64,000 nucleotides of DNA from Narthecium ossifragum (GCA_963920575.1 OY986964.1:13629460-13693459), one strand, 5' to 3'; numbered from the stretch's first letter, positions 43,760-55,856 are shown. The notes: a model not told the origin generated them from the letters alone. Made by a program: numbers and translations.

Positions 43760-44984
43760 CGGCGGCGAATCTGGAGTCGGGCATGACGGGATTAGAGGAG
43801 CGCAGAGAGAGGAGGAGAAGATGCAGCCGGAGGTCCGTTAAAAAAGAAGCCAAGATAATTCGAGAGACTCTCTGGACAAAACTGCTTAAAAACGAAGTTT
43901 CCAGGAAAGCGTTGAATTATGATAAGGGACCTGAGATTGTCGATAATTACGGGCTAGTGCATTGCGATGACCCTACCCTCGTGGTCGGATTGTTAATTGA
44001 TGGATAGGCGGGGGTGGTTTTCATAGAAGTACTATGAATTATTGGTAGGAGCTTATAAAACCCGTGCGTGTCATATGGTTTAGAAACGACCGTCCCCAGC
44101 AGCGCGCCTCCCGAGGACACGACGTATGGTCGCGGCGGAGCTATTTTGTTCACGATCGAGAATCGATAAAGGGCCGTGATACCAAATACCCTTCACGTGG
44201 AGACGTATTATGTACACCTATGGCGTCCCAAAGAAATACAAATGTTTGACACGGAAGGAAGGGATTTTGGGGTTAATAAATCAAAGATAAGGGTAGGAAA
44301 TATTGAGAATAAAATAATAATAATTATTTATAATAATAAAAAGTAAAGTGATAGTAGTATGTGGAATATGGATAAATGAGTAATGATTAATTGGGATAGT
44401 AAAAGATGGTCGGGGATAAGTATGGGTAATGATCCCCCTATTCTCATTCCCCTTTTATTCCTCCCTTATTCACATAGCAAAAGGGGTGAATATGACATTT
44501 TTTTATAAATCGATAAAAAAGAAACCTAAATAAAAAGGGTGTAAAATTCTTGAATACTTGTAAATGAAATGAAAAATAAATTAAATAAGTAAATAAATGA
44601 TGAGAGGAGAGTTAGAGAGAGTGCATCGAGTTTATAATGGTTCGACCAAACTCTTGGTTTATGTCCATTTAACTCAAGATCCTCATTGAGATTCCACTAG
44701 TTTCAAGAACTCTTATAACGTTTTCCACCAAACTTTTGGATGCTTGGCAGTCTTGCAATCCTCTCTCATAACCTCTTGGGGATTTTCAAAGTCTTTTTTG
44801 GATTCTCTTAAAATTTACTTCACAATTTTAAGTACTTTTACAGAAATTAAAACTTCTAAAGATGAGAAAAATGAAAAATAAATGTACTCAAATGTACACA
44901 AATAATTCCCTTAGTTGTTACTAAAGTTTACAACATCTTCCTTCCTTATACTTGAGCTTCAAAAATAGCTATATTTTTTACTCT
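43760..44984. other. Intergenic region upstream of the host gene
   Basis: 43780-44260 has mixed composition and short frames with no recognised domain. 44260-44984 is AT-rich (AATAATAATAATTATTTATAATAATAA at about 44310). No gene, TIR or LTR was identified. Confidence 0.4.
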
Positions 44985-45345
44985 GCGCAGGCCGACGATT
45001 AATCCACGGATAGACCATCACATCATCCATCATGTTCAAAAATAATATGGATCATCCAATGCATCAACAATCCAGTATTCACGGCCGACCGTCTCATCGA
45101 CTGTAACATCATCTGTGGCGCTAAAAAATAGCCTGGATCATCCATTGCATCAACCGTCCAGTATTCATGGCCGACCGTCTCATTGATTGTAACATCATCT
45201 ATCGCTCTAAAAAATAGCCTCGATAGTCTATTGCATCAATCGTCCGGTATTTGCGGTCGACCGTCGCATCGTCCGTCGTGCTAAGAAATAGCCTGAATCA
45301 TCCATTGCATCAACCGTCCAGTATTAACGGTCGACCATCAACTTC
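44985..45345. repeat. Tandem repeat, about 85-bp unit, about four copies
   Basis: Successive units start at AAAAATAATATGGATCATCC (about 45038), AAAAAATAGCCTGGATCATCC (about 45123), AAAAAATAGCCTCGATAG (about 45209) and AAGAAATAGCCTGAATCATCC (about 45283). Each contains GGCCGACCGTCTCAT or a variant and GCATCAACCGTCCAGTATT. Copies differ by 10-20%. Confidence 0.8.
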
Positions 45346-46177
45346 TGTGAGGAAATGATGTATCCATGATCGATATTTGGATAGAAGACGACAGGATAAC
45401 TCCAAATGTTTATATCTTGATCATCAACTGTAAGTACAAAAACATCTAAAAATTGAATTTAAAGAGTTCCAAATTAAAGGATATAGATGTCAAATCATTA
45501 TTTTATCATCATACACATATTGACATCTTTCAAACAAGGTTAGGATCAACAATCTCCTTCTTTTTGATAGTGACAATCCTTTCAATTGTGATGATAAACA
45601 TCAAAATGATCTATGCATGTTCTAAAATGGAATCTTCTTATGCTTATAGGTCATGTCACTATAAGACTATAAGGATATAATAAGATTCATTCGAAGTCTA
45701 TAAGTATGAAAACTCAAAATTTGATATATCCACCTATTTGTATAGAAACAAGAAATATAATATTTGAGCATTGATTTAACTTTCATACCATTTTCAATTA
45801 TATAAATATACATCATTAAATTCAGAAAAAAATTCATTAAACATCCAAAGGTGAGAGGAATTAGAGAGAGAAATTTTAAAAAGAAGGATGAGAGAGAGGG
45901 ATGCCTTTTAAGAGAATGCAGTGTGAAAGAGATGCGGAGAAGCTCGGCATTAATACGGTGGGGAGAGACGCAAGTGATTGGTGCATTAATAACGGACAGA
46001 AACATCTCAATAATTGAAAATTGACTGAAATTATAAAGGAAAACCAAATCGGACACAAATAGCAATAGCAAAATCGATAATATACTGGATTTAATATGTA
46101 AAAAATTCTTAGTAATCGCTAGGTGACATTCTAACTAACTCGGTCTTCTCGATTATTTAATCACTTATCTGTTTGTC
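45346..46177. other. AT-rich intergenic sequence
   Basis: Short frames on both strands (for example 45667-46071 minus) are Leu/Phe/Ser-rich and carry no recognisable domain. Nothing else was seen. Confidence 0.4.
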
Positions 46178-46185
46178 ACGGTAGG

Positions 46186-46356
46186 CAGGGGCGGATCCAG
46201 CCTATGAAGCAAGGGGGGGCAAGGGAGGAAAGCAGTGTCTCAGGGGGGCCAAGGACACTGGGATAGAGGATGAGGGGCGCGGGCCCACGGTAGGTTAAGT
46301 AAAAAAAAAATTTTAGGGGGGGCTGGCCCCCCTGATATATGAATAGGTCCGCCCTG
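46186..46356. mobile_element. hAT-type MITE with 8-bp target duplication
   Basis: 171 bp with ends CAGGGGCGGATCCA and, in reverse complement, CAGGGCGGACCTA. It is flanked by ACGGTAGG at 46178-46185 and 46357-46364. An 8-bp duplication and CAGGG-type ends fit the hAT superfamily. A G-run (AGGGGGGGC) and C-run give it a foldback character. It has no coding capacity. Confidence 0.88.
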
Positions 46357-46364
46357 ACGGTAGG

Positions 46365-47123
46365 CACTATCGGTGGCTCCACAGAATTTTGAATTATTTT
46401 TTATAAGAAGAGTCTTTTATATATTGGGTTATTTACTTTTCAATAAAATATTGCGGAAAACTCTCTGCCGTAAGCAAATTTGCAATCCAACACCGTCTTT
46501 TTAACTTTTTTATTTGCGAAAATCCACATCCTGTGCCGTCTCTTTCTATCAATGACTGTCAAGTTTAACCACTTAGTCATAGTTAAGTTATTGATGACTT
46601 AAGCTAACATATCCAAAGACTTAAATACCCTTATTTGTATGGTAAAATAAACAGAGAAATATCAATAACACCAATTTAATAAAAATTATCATAAAAAACC
46701 TCATTAACTTAGTTTTTAAGGTGGAGACCTCATTTGTTGATCATCTTAATTAGTTATTAATGTTAGATGACAAAAACACCCTTATATGATCTATCAAAAG
46801 ATTGATTGATTAGATTCGACGGCTAAGGTTCGTCGGAGTTTTTCGCCGGCAAGTGAGGATGAGCTCCTCTATCTCCTATAAATAGTGGGAGCAGCTTTGA
46901 CCACTGATGGCTTAAATTCATTGGGAGATGATTCTCAGGACACAGAGTTGCGAAAAAAGTAAATAAGGAATTAACCCTCGTCGTCTTTTTTAGATTGCGA
47001 GGGAAACTTTTATAATTGTTCAGCATGTTGATGGAGAGCCCAATTCTAGAGATGCACTCTCATTTCTAGCTATCTTAGAATAGATCATGCAATTAAAATT
47101 AAAATGGAGTTGTTAGGATCATG
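46365..47123. other. AT-rich intergenic sequence
   Basis: No coding sequence or repeat boundaries were seen. TCTCCTATAAATAGTGGGAGC at about 46870 looks like a TATA box, but no gene follows it before the LTR at 47124. Confidence 0.35.
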
Positions 47124-48564
47124 TGTGAAGACCTGTCCCTCTACCCATGTGGTTCATTGTGGACCGCAAGGACAATTTGATAAATTACGCCTTGTCGGTT
47201 TGTTTCACACCCGTGTGTGTACACACTGACCGTGTTTGTGTTAGTATTTGATTAGAATAATTAGGTGGACCCGGGATCAAAAGATTCGGACTCGGGCTCG
47301 TGTTTTAACCTAAGTCTAGCTTTCTGCACCTAGAGGATCGATCCTTCCTTATTAGAAAGATCGATCATTTAGTGATGATCGATCTTCCCTCATGGAAGGA
47401 TCGATCATTGATGCAGAGGGCTGCGATCGTCATGAATGATCGATCATTCCTCCTTGAATGATCGATCAGTCGGTTCGTTTGTCTATAAAATGGACGCGGC
47501 TTTCTTCTTTCGATCTTTTTGAAGTGTTCTTGAGCTCAGAGCTGCTGGATTTGGGAGAGATTGAAGTCGATCGCTGGCTTGGCAGCTGGGATTGAAGCTG
47601 CTCTAGTGTAGGTAGGGATTTCTACCTACGTTCTTCCGGGTTTCCATGAGTTTTGATTTGTTTGTGTTCATTTGCTTAGATCTCGCTGCATGCTTGATGG
47701 TTTTTAGCATGCTTACCGGTTTTGGACTCGTGGTCCTTCGCACTACCAGATCCCAAGGTTTTGCGGGATTTGGTGGAGTTTTTCGACGTTATTTCTCGCC
47801 GTCCGGTGGCCGCAAAACCCTTCGGGATCGATCATTCTGGAGGAATAATTGATCTTCCTGGGTTGGTCATGCCGAGCCCGAGAATGATCGATCATCTGGT
47901 TGGAGATGATTGATCATGTTCCTTGACTGGCATGGCGAGTCGTTGGTCACGAAGGTGATCGATCTTGGCTTGGTGATCGATCTTCCTGGAGGGAGGATCG
48001 ATCCTTTGTAGCATGACAGGGGATGAATCTTCCTATTTATGAGGGAGATCGATCCTTCCCTGAAGAAGGATCGATCCCTCGTGTGGCAGGGAAGGGGGTT
48101 CAATGGTTTTTGCCCGCGGGGGCTTTGTATGTACAGTTCTCTTATAGCTTTATAAATTGTACATACCCTTAAGCATGCTAGCCTCATATTAGGGGTAGTG
48201 GTGAACCAGGAGAGTGATGACTCCTGGGATGTTTAAAATAAGTGGGCGAGTGGCCCTACTGCTTTCCCTAGCCTTGCATGTCGGCATGCGCCGAGGGCTT
48301 TATCTGCGTGGTATGCTATCTGTTGATTGCGAGGTTGTTTCCCGACGCAGCTTGCTGGTGAGCTGGCTGGCAGTTGGTGGTGGTACTACTGCAACAATTC
48401 TTGACCTTAATTACCTGCTCACCATCCCGGACCGGTAGGGTGCCGTGCCCAGACCTTGCTTATGTTATCATCACATATGCTGCATGTTGTATCTGTTCTA
48501 TCTGTGTGTATTCATCGCATGCATCTGGTTGTGCATTAGTTGCATAAGGTTAGGGCGTGGGTGA
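47124..48564 (+). mobile_element. Truncated, divergent gypsy LTR (5' part)
   Basis: It starts TGTGAAGACCTGTCCCTCTACCC and follows the family for ~200 bases, has its own central region, and rejoins the family at GTGCATTAGTTGCATAAGG and GGTTAGGGCGTGGGTGA (48532-48564). There it is cut by element 2. Before a TATA-like GTCTATAAAATGG (47487) and in the transcribed part it carries 13 GATCGATC copies (47335-48070). The 3' part should lie beyond element 2, outside the window. Confidence 0.8.
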
Positions 48565-49013
48565 TGAGTGCATGAAAGTGCACTCTGAACAACCTTATAA
48601 CCATCTCAATTGCTAGATTATAACCCTTAATCAACATTTTTACTACTATTTTTATATCTATATGTTGCTTCACATAGTTGTTTGGAAAATGCAGAAAATT
48701 GGAGCAAAAAGAAGCTGAAAAGAGTATATGGATCAACTTCAAAAATTAAACTGTTCCTGCTCATGAAGAACCAGATGATGTGTCATATATGCTTGGAAAG
48801 CTCTTGAAGTCTAGATTCTGGAGAATTTTACGGTTCGTGATTCCAAGTTTCCTAGAGGAAGTTACGGCAATTTTAGTACCGATGGCGTAGTCTGGATGGC
48901 AGAACAGTAAATACGCTGGAAAGTCTGATCGATCCGACACCTAGAGTCCGATCGATCCGACTATGCAGAAACCTGACAGAACACATATTTTTCAGCTGTA
49001 CACAGTCCGATCG
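48565..49013 (+). repeat. 5' LTR of element 2, left piece
   Basis: Begins TGAGTGCATGAAAGTGCAC and breaks at GATCG (49009-49013), the first copy of the chromovirus target duplication. GATCGATCCGAC copies lie at 48926 and 48944. Confidence 0.75.
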
Positions 49014-51419
49014 TGTGAGGACCTGTCCCTCTACCCCTGTGGCTCGTTGTAGACCACAAGGGCAATTTGGTAAATTATGCCTTGTTGGTTTGTTTCACAC
49101 CCGCGTGTCCACACACTGGCATTGTTTGTGTTGGTGCTTGTTTAGAATGGCTAGGTGAACCCAAGATGGGAAGATCTGAGCTTGGGCTTGTGTTTTAGCC
49201 CAAGTTTGCCTTTCTGGGCGAAGGAGATCAATCTGGATTGCTAATGAGATCGATCTGGCCTTGCTAGCCAGATCGATCTGACATGCTTTAGAGATCGATC
49301 GCTTAGTGCAGAATGTCTTTGGGCTGTTGGCCGCTCGGGAGCGATCGATCGCTCCTTGGAGCGATCGATCGGTCTCGAGTCGGTTGGTTTTCTGCTTCGC
49401 GAGGACGCCCGCCGTTGGCCGTCGCTCTCTCGTGTCAGAGGGGGAGGACTTCCCCTCCCCTCCTTTCTCTTTTTCCCCCTTCCCCTTTCCCCTTCTTTTC
49501 TTCCCCTTCTCCTCCTTCTTCTTCTTCTCCCTTCTTCTTCCTCCTTTCTTCTTCTCCCGAGGTTCTGTTTTTCCCCTGTTTTCGGCAGCCATCTTCTTCC
49601 TCTCCGTTCTCCCTCTCCGACCATCGTATTGGGTGTTCTAAGGCTCGTTGGATCCGTGACAACGAGAGGAAGATCCCTGAAGTAGTTTGGAACCTTGTTG
49701 GTGATCAACTCGCGGGGAATCAGCCGAGGAAAGCGCTGTTAGGTAGGGTTATACCTACTGATGTTGTTTTCGGGTTTTCTCTAGATCTAGCCGTTATATC
49801 TTGTTGATTTTTGTCTTGTTGGATTCCTCATGCCTAGTAGAATTACTGATATGAGTTTTATGATCTTTGGTTGCGATCTTAGTAGGTTTTATGCATGATT
49901 AAGTTCGGATTCTCTGTTTTCTGCTGTTCTTGAAGAACAACCGGCTTGCGGTGTGTTTTCCGGCCGGCACGTACTTGATCTTGGGTTGTGATGAACATAA
50001 GAGTTGTAGATCTTTGAGTCTACTCTCTAACCCCGCTGATTTCATCTTTTTCCGATTTCCTACGATTTGTTATGAATTGTTTGCTGGACGGCTGCGTTGC
50101 AGCAATTAATTGGTAAGTTAGTTTGATTAACAGTTTTGATTAGTGTTTTCCCGTTAATCCAAACGTTGGATGATTATGGATTTTGGATATGATGATCCTG
50201 GTATATACACCTACTGATGGCTAAGTTGGATCTTGAATCCGACGTCGTTTGGACGTCGGATCGACGGGATCAATTAGCCACTAAGTAGAGGCTTTGAGAG
50301 TTTTGTATATAATATTATATTTCGGAATATAATATTATATTATTTACTGTTCATCATCGTTTTCGGGGTTGCTTCCCGTTGTAGGAGTCCGCGGTCGACG
50401 GTCGCGGTACCGTCGTAATGCCGGGACCCTCTGCGGATCGGCTGGCAGCGGTCGGTAGTACCGCTGCAGCGATCCGGTTGACTTGTATGCTATCCTTGAC
50501 ATACTGTTGCATGCCTATCTCCTGTTTGTGTATGTCATAGCATGCATTATTGAATTGTGCATTAGTTGCATTGGTTAGGGCGTGGGTGATCTTTGGGTCG
50601 CCGTCCCGAGGCTGGAAGCTCGGACTTAGCCTTATGACCGGGGTTGGGTCGTTTGGACCCGGTTTGAATTGTAGTGCGCAGTCAAACTTGATGATAGGCC
50701 TAGATGACTGGTGCACTTAATGCTTGATGATTGTAGAGGTCGTGTCGGCCTTGAGTCGGATGCTGAGGTGTAGCCGGTGTCCCACTGTGCTGACCCGGGG
50801 AGTAGTGAAGTTGCCTACTCAGCTTGTGTGTCGCCAGTGTTGTTCCTGCTATTGAGTGCTGCTCCTGGGCCTCAGGGACACGCGGTGGGGTTATGGGACC
50901 CCTGAATATACCCAGGTCCTACTTAAGGGCGACTCTGTTGTGTTTCCCTCTTCCTTCTGTGTGTCGTAGTGTAGATCCCTTCTGAGCTTAGTGCTCACAC
51001 CTACCCGGGCTGCGTTTTGCAGGTGCAGGCGTCAGTTCTTCCTCTGTGGCCCCTACCAGGCAGTTGGTCGGCGGTGCGGCGGTGCGGCGGTGCGGCGGTG
51101 CGGCGGTGCGGCGGTGCCTGGTGGACTTTGAGAGGTGGCGATATTTATTGCTTTTATCCTTTTGCTAGTTAGTCTCCTACGGGAGTAATGTTGTATTCGA
51201 ATCTTCCCCTCTCCGAGGATATGTATATTAACACTTTGAGTTTTAAATTGGTGGTTCGAGGTTTTGCTAATCTTTTATTGTTTTAATTGAGGGTGCTTTT
51301 GGTGAATTGCTAGGGTGACCAATAGGTTAGAGGGAACCCTCGCCGTCTTTTTCCCCGTTTTGTAGGTTCCGGTTTGCGTCGCCCGGCCCGATTGGGCTTT
51401 CGAGGGTCGGGGCGCGACA
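49014..51419 (+). repeat. 5' LTR of the complete chromovirus
   Basis: TGTGAGGACCTGTCCC to GGGTCGGGGCGCGACA. It contains GATCGATC copies (49230-49370), a CT-rich tract (49450-49560), the palindrome GCTGTTCTTGAAGAACAAC (about 49923-49941), a 10-bp hairpin ATCCGACGTC (50237-50246/50252-50261) and twin AT palindromes (about 50306-50340). A private 8-bp expansion GCGGTGCG lies at 51070-51116. Confidence 0.95.
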
Positions 51420-51422
51420 GCT

Positions 51423-51434
51423 TGGTATCAGAGC
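51423..51434 (+). other. Primer-binding site (initiator tRNA-Met)
   Basis: TGGTATCAGAGC three bases after the LTR is complementary to the 3' end of plant initiator tRNA-Met, the usual primer of chromoviruses. Confidence 0.9.
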
Positions 51435-51626
51435 ATAGGTTGTAGATCCCAGGGTTTAGGATAAGGTTTCGGTTGAGTTTGAGCGTGGAATGGGTTAGTT
51501 CTATGTCTAGAACATCCGTGCATGCTCATTTTGATGTGTTGTGCTTTTCCGCTTTCTGTTTGAGTTGCATTGTTTTTTTTGCGGCTTCTGACGAGTGAAC
51601 GCTCGTTGTCGTTGGTGATTGCACAA

Positions 51627-52800
51627 ATGTCGGGAGCTCGAGACCGACCTTCGGTTGTTGTTCGAGGTGGGGCACGACCTGGTCGGCCCGCTCGACCAGA
51701 CAGGGTACCACTTGTCAGGGCGGTCAGAGCTCGACGGACTGGACCATCACCAACGATGGTTGCGGTCGCACGGGAGGAGGCCACTCTCGTCGAGGAGGGG
51801 GTCCTCGCTCCGGTCGACGGGCGGGCCGTGGCAGCGGTCATGATGGACTTCCAGCGGCTGAACCCGCCTAAGTTCAGCGGTGAGACTGGAGATCCGACCA
51901 CGGCAGACGCCTGGCTCCGAGGAGTCAAGCGCGTTCTCGACGCTCTCTTCGTCAGGGATGACCGGATCCGGGTCACCCTCGCGGCATTCCAGCTCGATGG
52001 TGACGCCCTTGACTGGTGGTGCACTGCCCAGCACACCAGTGGCGGAGAGGAGCCAACGTGGGAGGAGTTTAGGGCGTTGTTCTTGAACGCGTACTTCCCG
52101 GAGAGTACGCATGACGCCCTGTCTCGCGAGTACCAGTCCCTCCTGTAGGGTACTCGCTCTGTACAGCAGTATGCCACTCGGTTCACGCACTTGGTCCGTT
52201 TCACGGGGGCAGTGGTAGCAGATTCAGTGGCCAGGGCACGACAGTTTGAGTGGGGTCTTCGTCCAGAGATCAGGCGCCAGATGAGTTCCCACCGCTTTTA
52301 GACGCACTCAGCAGTCCTGAACTGCGCCTTGGTAGTGGAGGCGCAGTTGCGAGACGAGAGATGCCGGGCAGTTCCACCGGCATCCTCTACCAGTGCACAG
52401 CAGCGACCCCAGGGTAGAGGGGGGTTCGGTAGAGGACAGCCGTGGCGTCAGCGGCCCTTTCAGCGGCAGCCGCAGCGTGCACCGCAGTACCAGCAGCCAC
52501 TACCGAGCCCACTAGCCCCGTTTCTACTGACGGCCGGGCCATCTGGGCAGGCTTCGTCAGGGGGAGACCAGGGACGGCAGCCTGGCACGTCAGTCACTTG
52601 CTACCTGTGCGGACAGCCGGGGCACTACCGTAGAGATTGCACTTCACGAGGAGCGCAGAGCGCTATGTCGCAAGGCAGTAGAGGCGGAGGGTCCGGTGCC
52701 TGGCAGGGGAGCGGGGGTGGACACGGGCCAGGGGGTCCCAGAGGTAGAGGCGGCCAGCGGGGGCAGGTGTTTGCCCTCCCAGTTCGTGAGAGGCAGGACA
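51627..52800 (+). pseudogene. Chromovirus Gag with zinc knuckle (two nonsense codons)
   Basis: The start is taken at MSGARDRPS (51627), which matches the sister copy near 25060, rather than at an earlier in-frame ATG at 51570. The capsid-like region reads PPKFSGETGDPTTADAWLRG, then LDGDALDWW and FRALFLNAYFPES. TAG at 52146-52148 replaces a probable Gln before GTRSVQQYATRF, and TAG at 52299-52301 follows. The nucleocapsid knuckle CYLCGQPGHYRRDC is at 52599-52640. The tail is Gln/Pro/Gly-rich with QYQQP-type repeats (52810-52890). Confidence 0.88.
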
Positions 52801-52889
52801 CCGTCCAGCTGTATCAGCCGCCACCACAGTATCAGCCACCACCGCAGTACCAGCAGCCGTTGCAGTACCAGCAGCCGCAGCAGTATCAG

Positions 52890-53288
52890 CAGGCAGCGGC
52901 AGAGCCAACCGTCCTCAGAGGTATCTTTCAGCTTTCTAGTTCTTTAGTAGATGTGCTGATAGACTCTTGGGCATCTCATTCCTAGATTACTAGCATGTGT
53001 GTGGCATCGCTAGGATTAGAGACGAGTTGGCTAGAGATGGCACTGTCTGCAGACTCACCGATCGGCGGCATAGTCAGGGTAGACCGGGTCTGCCGATCTT
53101 GTTCTTTAGAGGTTGGAGGCCTCCGTGTCTGTCTAGACCTGCGGGTGCTAGACATGACAGGCTTCGATGTGATACTTGGTATGGACTGGTTAGCAGCATA
53201 TCGAGCTATCATCGACTGTGGTCGCAGGAGGGTGGTCGCTTGGACACCTGATGGGACACAGTTTGTGTTGTTGGGGGATCGGTTCTAA
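52890..53288 (+). pseudogene. Chromovirus protease region, active site damaged
   Basis: The frame VDVLIDSWASHS is the retropepsin active-site region; the usual D-S/T-G reads DSW, and a TAG follows at 52983-52985. Downstream, VGGLRVCLDLRVLDMTGFDVILGMDWLAAY is the conserved C-terminal half (ILGMDWL). TAA at 53286-53288 ends this segment. The protease would cut Gag-Pol in an intact element. Confidence 0.82.
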
Positions 53289-54083
53289 GCCGATTCCTTT
53301 GCTTGTGGTGTGGGGAGGCGTGGCAGTGAGCTTTCAGCCTTGCTAGCCAGCCTATCCCTGTTTGGGTTAGAGGGAGTGCAGCAGAGCAGTTTCCCCAGGA
53401 TCGTGTGCGACTACATCGACGTGTTTCCAGAGGTGTTGCCAGGGCTTCCACCGCCCAGAGAGGTCGATTTTGAGATCGACCTGGTACCGGGTACCGCACT
53501 GATCTCTCTCCCAGCTTTCAGGATGGCACCAACAGAGCAGTGTGAGTTGAGGACCCAGCTAGACGAGCTTACCAGCAGAGGTTTCGTCCGTCCCAGCATG
53601 TCTCCCTGGGGGGCGCCAGTGTTGTTCGCGAAGAAGGACGGTACCCTTCGACTTTGTATAGACTACATGCGGCTCAACAGGGTGACGGTGAAGAACCGGT
53701 ATCCGATGCCGAGGATCGACGACCTGTTTGACCAGTTGCGAGGATCTTCAGTGTTCTCGAATATCGACCTCCGCACCGGCTACCACCAGTTGAGGGTTCG
53801 GGATTGCGACATCCCGAAGACGGCTTTTCGGACTCGGTACGGCTTGTACGAGTTCGTGGTGATGCTGTTTGGGCTGACGAACACACCAGCAGCGTTCATG
53901 GATCTCATGCAGAGGATCTTCCGGCCTTTCCTAGACGAGTTCGTGGTGGTGTTCGTCGACGACATTCTCATCTACTCCCGGTCAGAGGCGGAGCACGAGC
54001 GACACTTGGCAACAGTGTTGCAGCTACTTCGGGAGCATCGGCTTTATTCTAAGGCTTCCAAGTGCGAGTTCTGGCTTGCATAG
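53289..54083 (+). pseudogene. Chromovirus reverse transcriptase
   Basis: Frame with [20 protein letters not shown], then [13 protein letters not shown] [34 protein letters not shown] and the catalytic FVDDILIYS (Asp pair at 53958-53963). The domain is complete and in frame, from the motif preceding the first RT block to CEFWLA. It ends at TAG 54081-54083, where the next codons (VGFLGHVVS) show that a Gln is expected. Confidence 0.92.
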
Positions 54084-54677
54084 GTGGGATTCCTTGGACA
54101 CGTGGTGTCGGCAACAGGGATCTCAGTTGACCCGGCCAAGGTCGAGGCAGTGGTACAGTGGCAGAGACCGAGGACAGTGTTTGAGGTCCGTAGCTTCTTA
54201 GGCCCGGCGGGTTACTACAGGCGGTTTGTGCGGGACTTCTCCAAGGTTGCCGGACCGTTGACCAGACTGATACAGAAGGCCGTCCCGTTCGTGTGGGATG
54301 ATGCTTGTGAGCGAGCCTTCGTGGAGCTGAGGACCAGGTTGACCAATGCGCCGGTGCTGATCGTCCCCGAGCAAGGTGTTGGTTACAGTGTTTACTGCGA
54401 TGCCAACGGTGAGGGTTTGGGATATGTCCTCATGCAGGAGGGCCACGTAGTTTCCTATGGTTCTCGTCAGCTGAAGAACCATGAGAGGAACTACCCGACT
54501 CACGACTTGGAGCTAGCAGTGGTGGTCTTCGCCCTGAAGACCTGGCGGCATTATCTCTATGGCGAGAAGTTCTCAGTCTTCTCAGACCATAAGAGTTTGA
54601 GACACGTTTTCACCCAACGTGACCTCAACCTGAGGCAATGACGCTGGATAAAGCTACTGGAGGACTACGACTTCGAG
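54084..54677 (+). pseudogene. Chromovirus RT thumb and RNase H, one nonsense codon
   Basis: [23 protein letters not shown] to [14 protein letters not shown] is the connection to RNase [20 protein letters not shown] and [22 protein letters not shown] carry the RNase H Asp and Glu. TGA at 54639-54641 replaces CGA, which the sister copy keeps (20780-20782). Confidence 0.9.
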
Positions 54678-55856
54678 TTGCATTACCATAATGGTAAGGC
54701 AAACGTCGTAGCAGACGCGCTGAGCAGACAGGTGAGAGACACCAGAGCAGCAGTTGCAGGGTTGTCAGCGCGGCAGTGGCATGCTCTAGAGACGGCGGGC
54801 CAGTTTGGGCTCGAGTTTGAGGATCGGGGATCCAGCAGTTTTCTCTTTGCAGTGCAGAGTATGCCAGCAGTTCTTGCCAGAGTGTTAGAGGCACAGCACA
54901 GTGACCCAGAGCTCGAGGAGTTACGCACATCGGTGGGCACGGAGGGCGCAGACGGGGACTGGACAGTATCGTCAGACGGAGGGCTACGGTTCAGAGGCAG
55001 AGTAGCGGTTCCAGTAGATCCAGTTCTACGAGACGACATCCTACGAGAGTTCCACCACTCTCGTGTTACGGTTCATCCCGGCGGCACCAAGATGCACCAG
55101 GATCTTCGGCGACAGTTCTGGTGGCGCGGGATGAAGAGGGCAGTGACGGAGTTCGTATCGCGCTGCCTTACCTGTCAGAAGGTCAAGGCAGAGCACCAGC
55201 GGACTTCGGGGTTACTTGAGTCACTTCCACTAGCTGAGTGGAAGTGGGAGCACGTCACGATGGACTTCGTGACCGGGCTACCGAGATCTCCTAGGGGGAA
55301 TGACGCGATTTGGGTCATCGTTGATCGATTGACCAAATCGGCGCACTTCCTGCCTATGCGGGTGATAGACTCGACGGACAGGTTGGGAAGCTTGAACGTC
55401 AGAGAGGTGGTCAAACTACACGAAATTCCAGTTTCTATCGTGTCAGACCGTGACCCCAGGTTTACCAGCAGGTTCTGGCGAGACTTTCAGGAGGCAGTTG
55501 GCACACACCTGACTTTCAGTACAGCTTTCCATCCGCAGATAGACGGGCAGTCAGAGCGGACTATCCAGATCTTGGAGGACGTGCTGAGAGCATGTGTCCT
55601 CGACGCAGGAGGCAGCTGGGAGGAGCACGTTCACTTGGTAGAGTTTGCCTACAACAATTGCTACCAGTCCAGTCTTGGAGTAGCACCTTTCGAGGCGTTG
55701 TACGGTAGGGCGTGTCGTTCCCCAGTGTGCTGGACAGAGGTTGGAGAGGCTTCACTCACCGGTCCAGACATTGTTAGGTGGTCGTTAGAGAGGTTAGTGC
55801 AGATCAGGCAGAGGCTTCTGACGGCTCAGAGTCGGCAGAAGAGTTATGCAGATTAG
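54678..55856 (+). pseudogene. Chromovirus integrase
   Basis: It opens with the RNase H tail HYHNGKANVVADALSRQ. The zinc-binding part (FHHSRVTVHPGG, then CLTCQKVKAEH) and the catalytic core follow, with Asp codons at 55263 and 55446 and Glu at 55554 (D-x60-D-x35-E). SSLGVAPFEALYGR is the conserved C-terminal part. TAG at 55854-55856 replaces CAG, kept in the sister copy (21994-21996). The catalytic residues are intact. Confidence 0.93.

Noticed and set aside
45667..46071. 134-codon minus-strand open frame
   Set aside because: AT-rich, Leu/Phe/Ser-dominated translation without motifs, splice structure or a promoter; likely chance.
51423..51434. tRNA gene
   Set aside because: Only 12 bases match the tRNA-Met 3' end; this is a retrotransposon primer-binding site. 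The same holds for 24858 and 59978.
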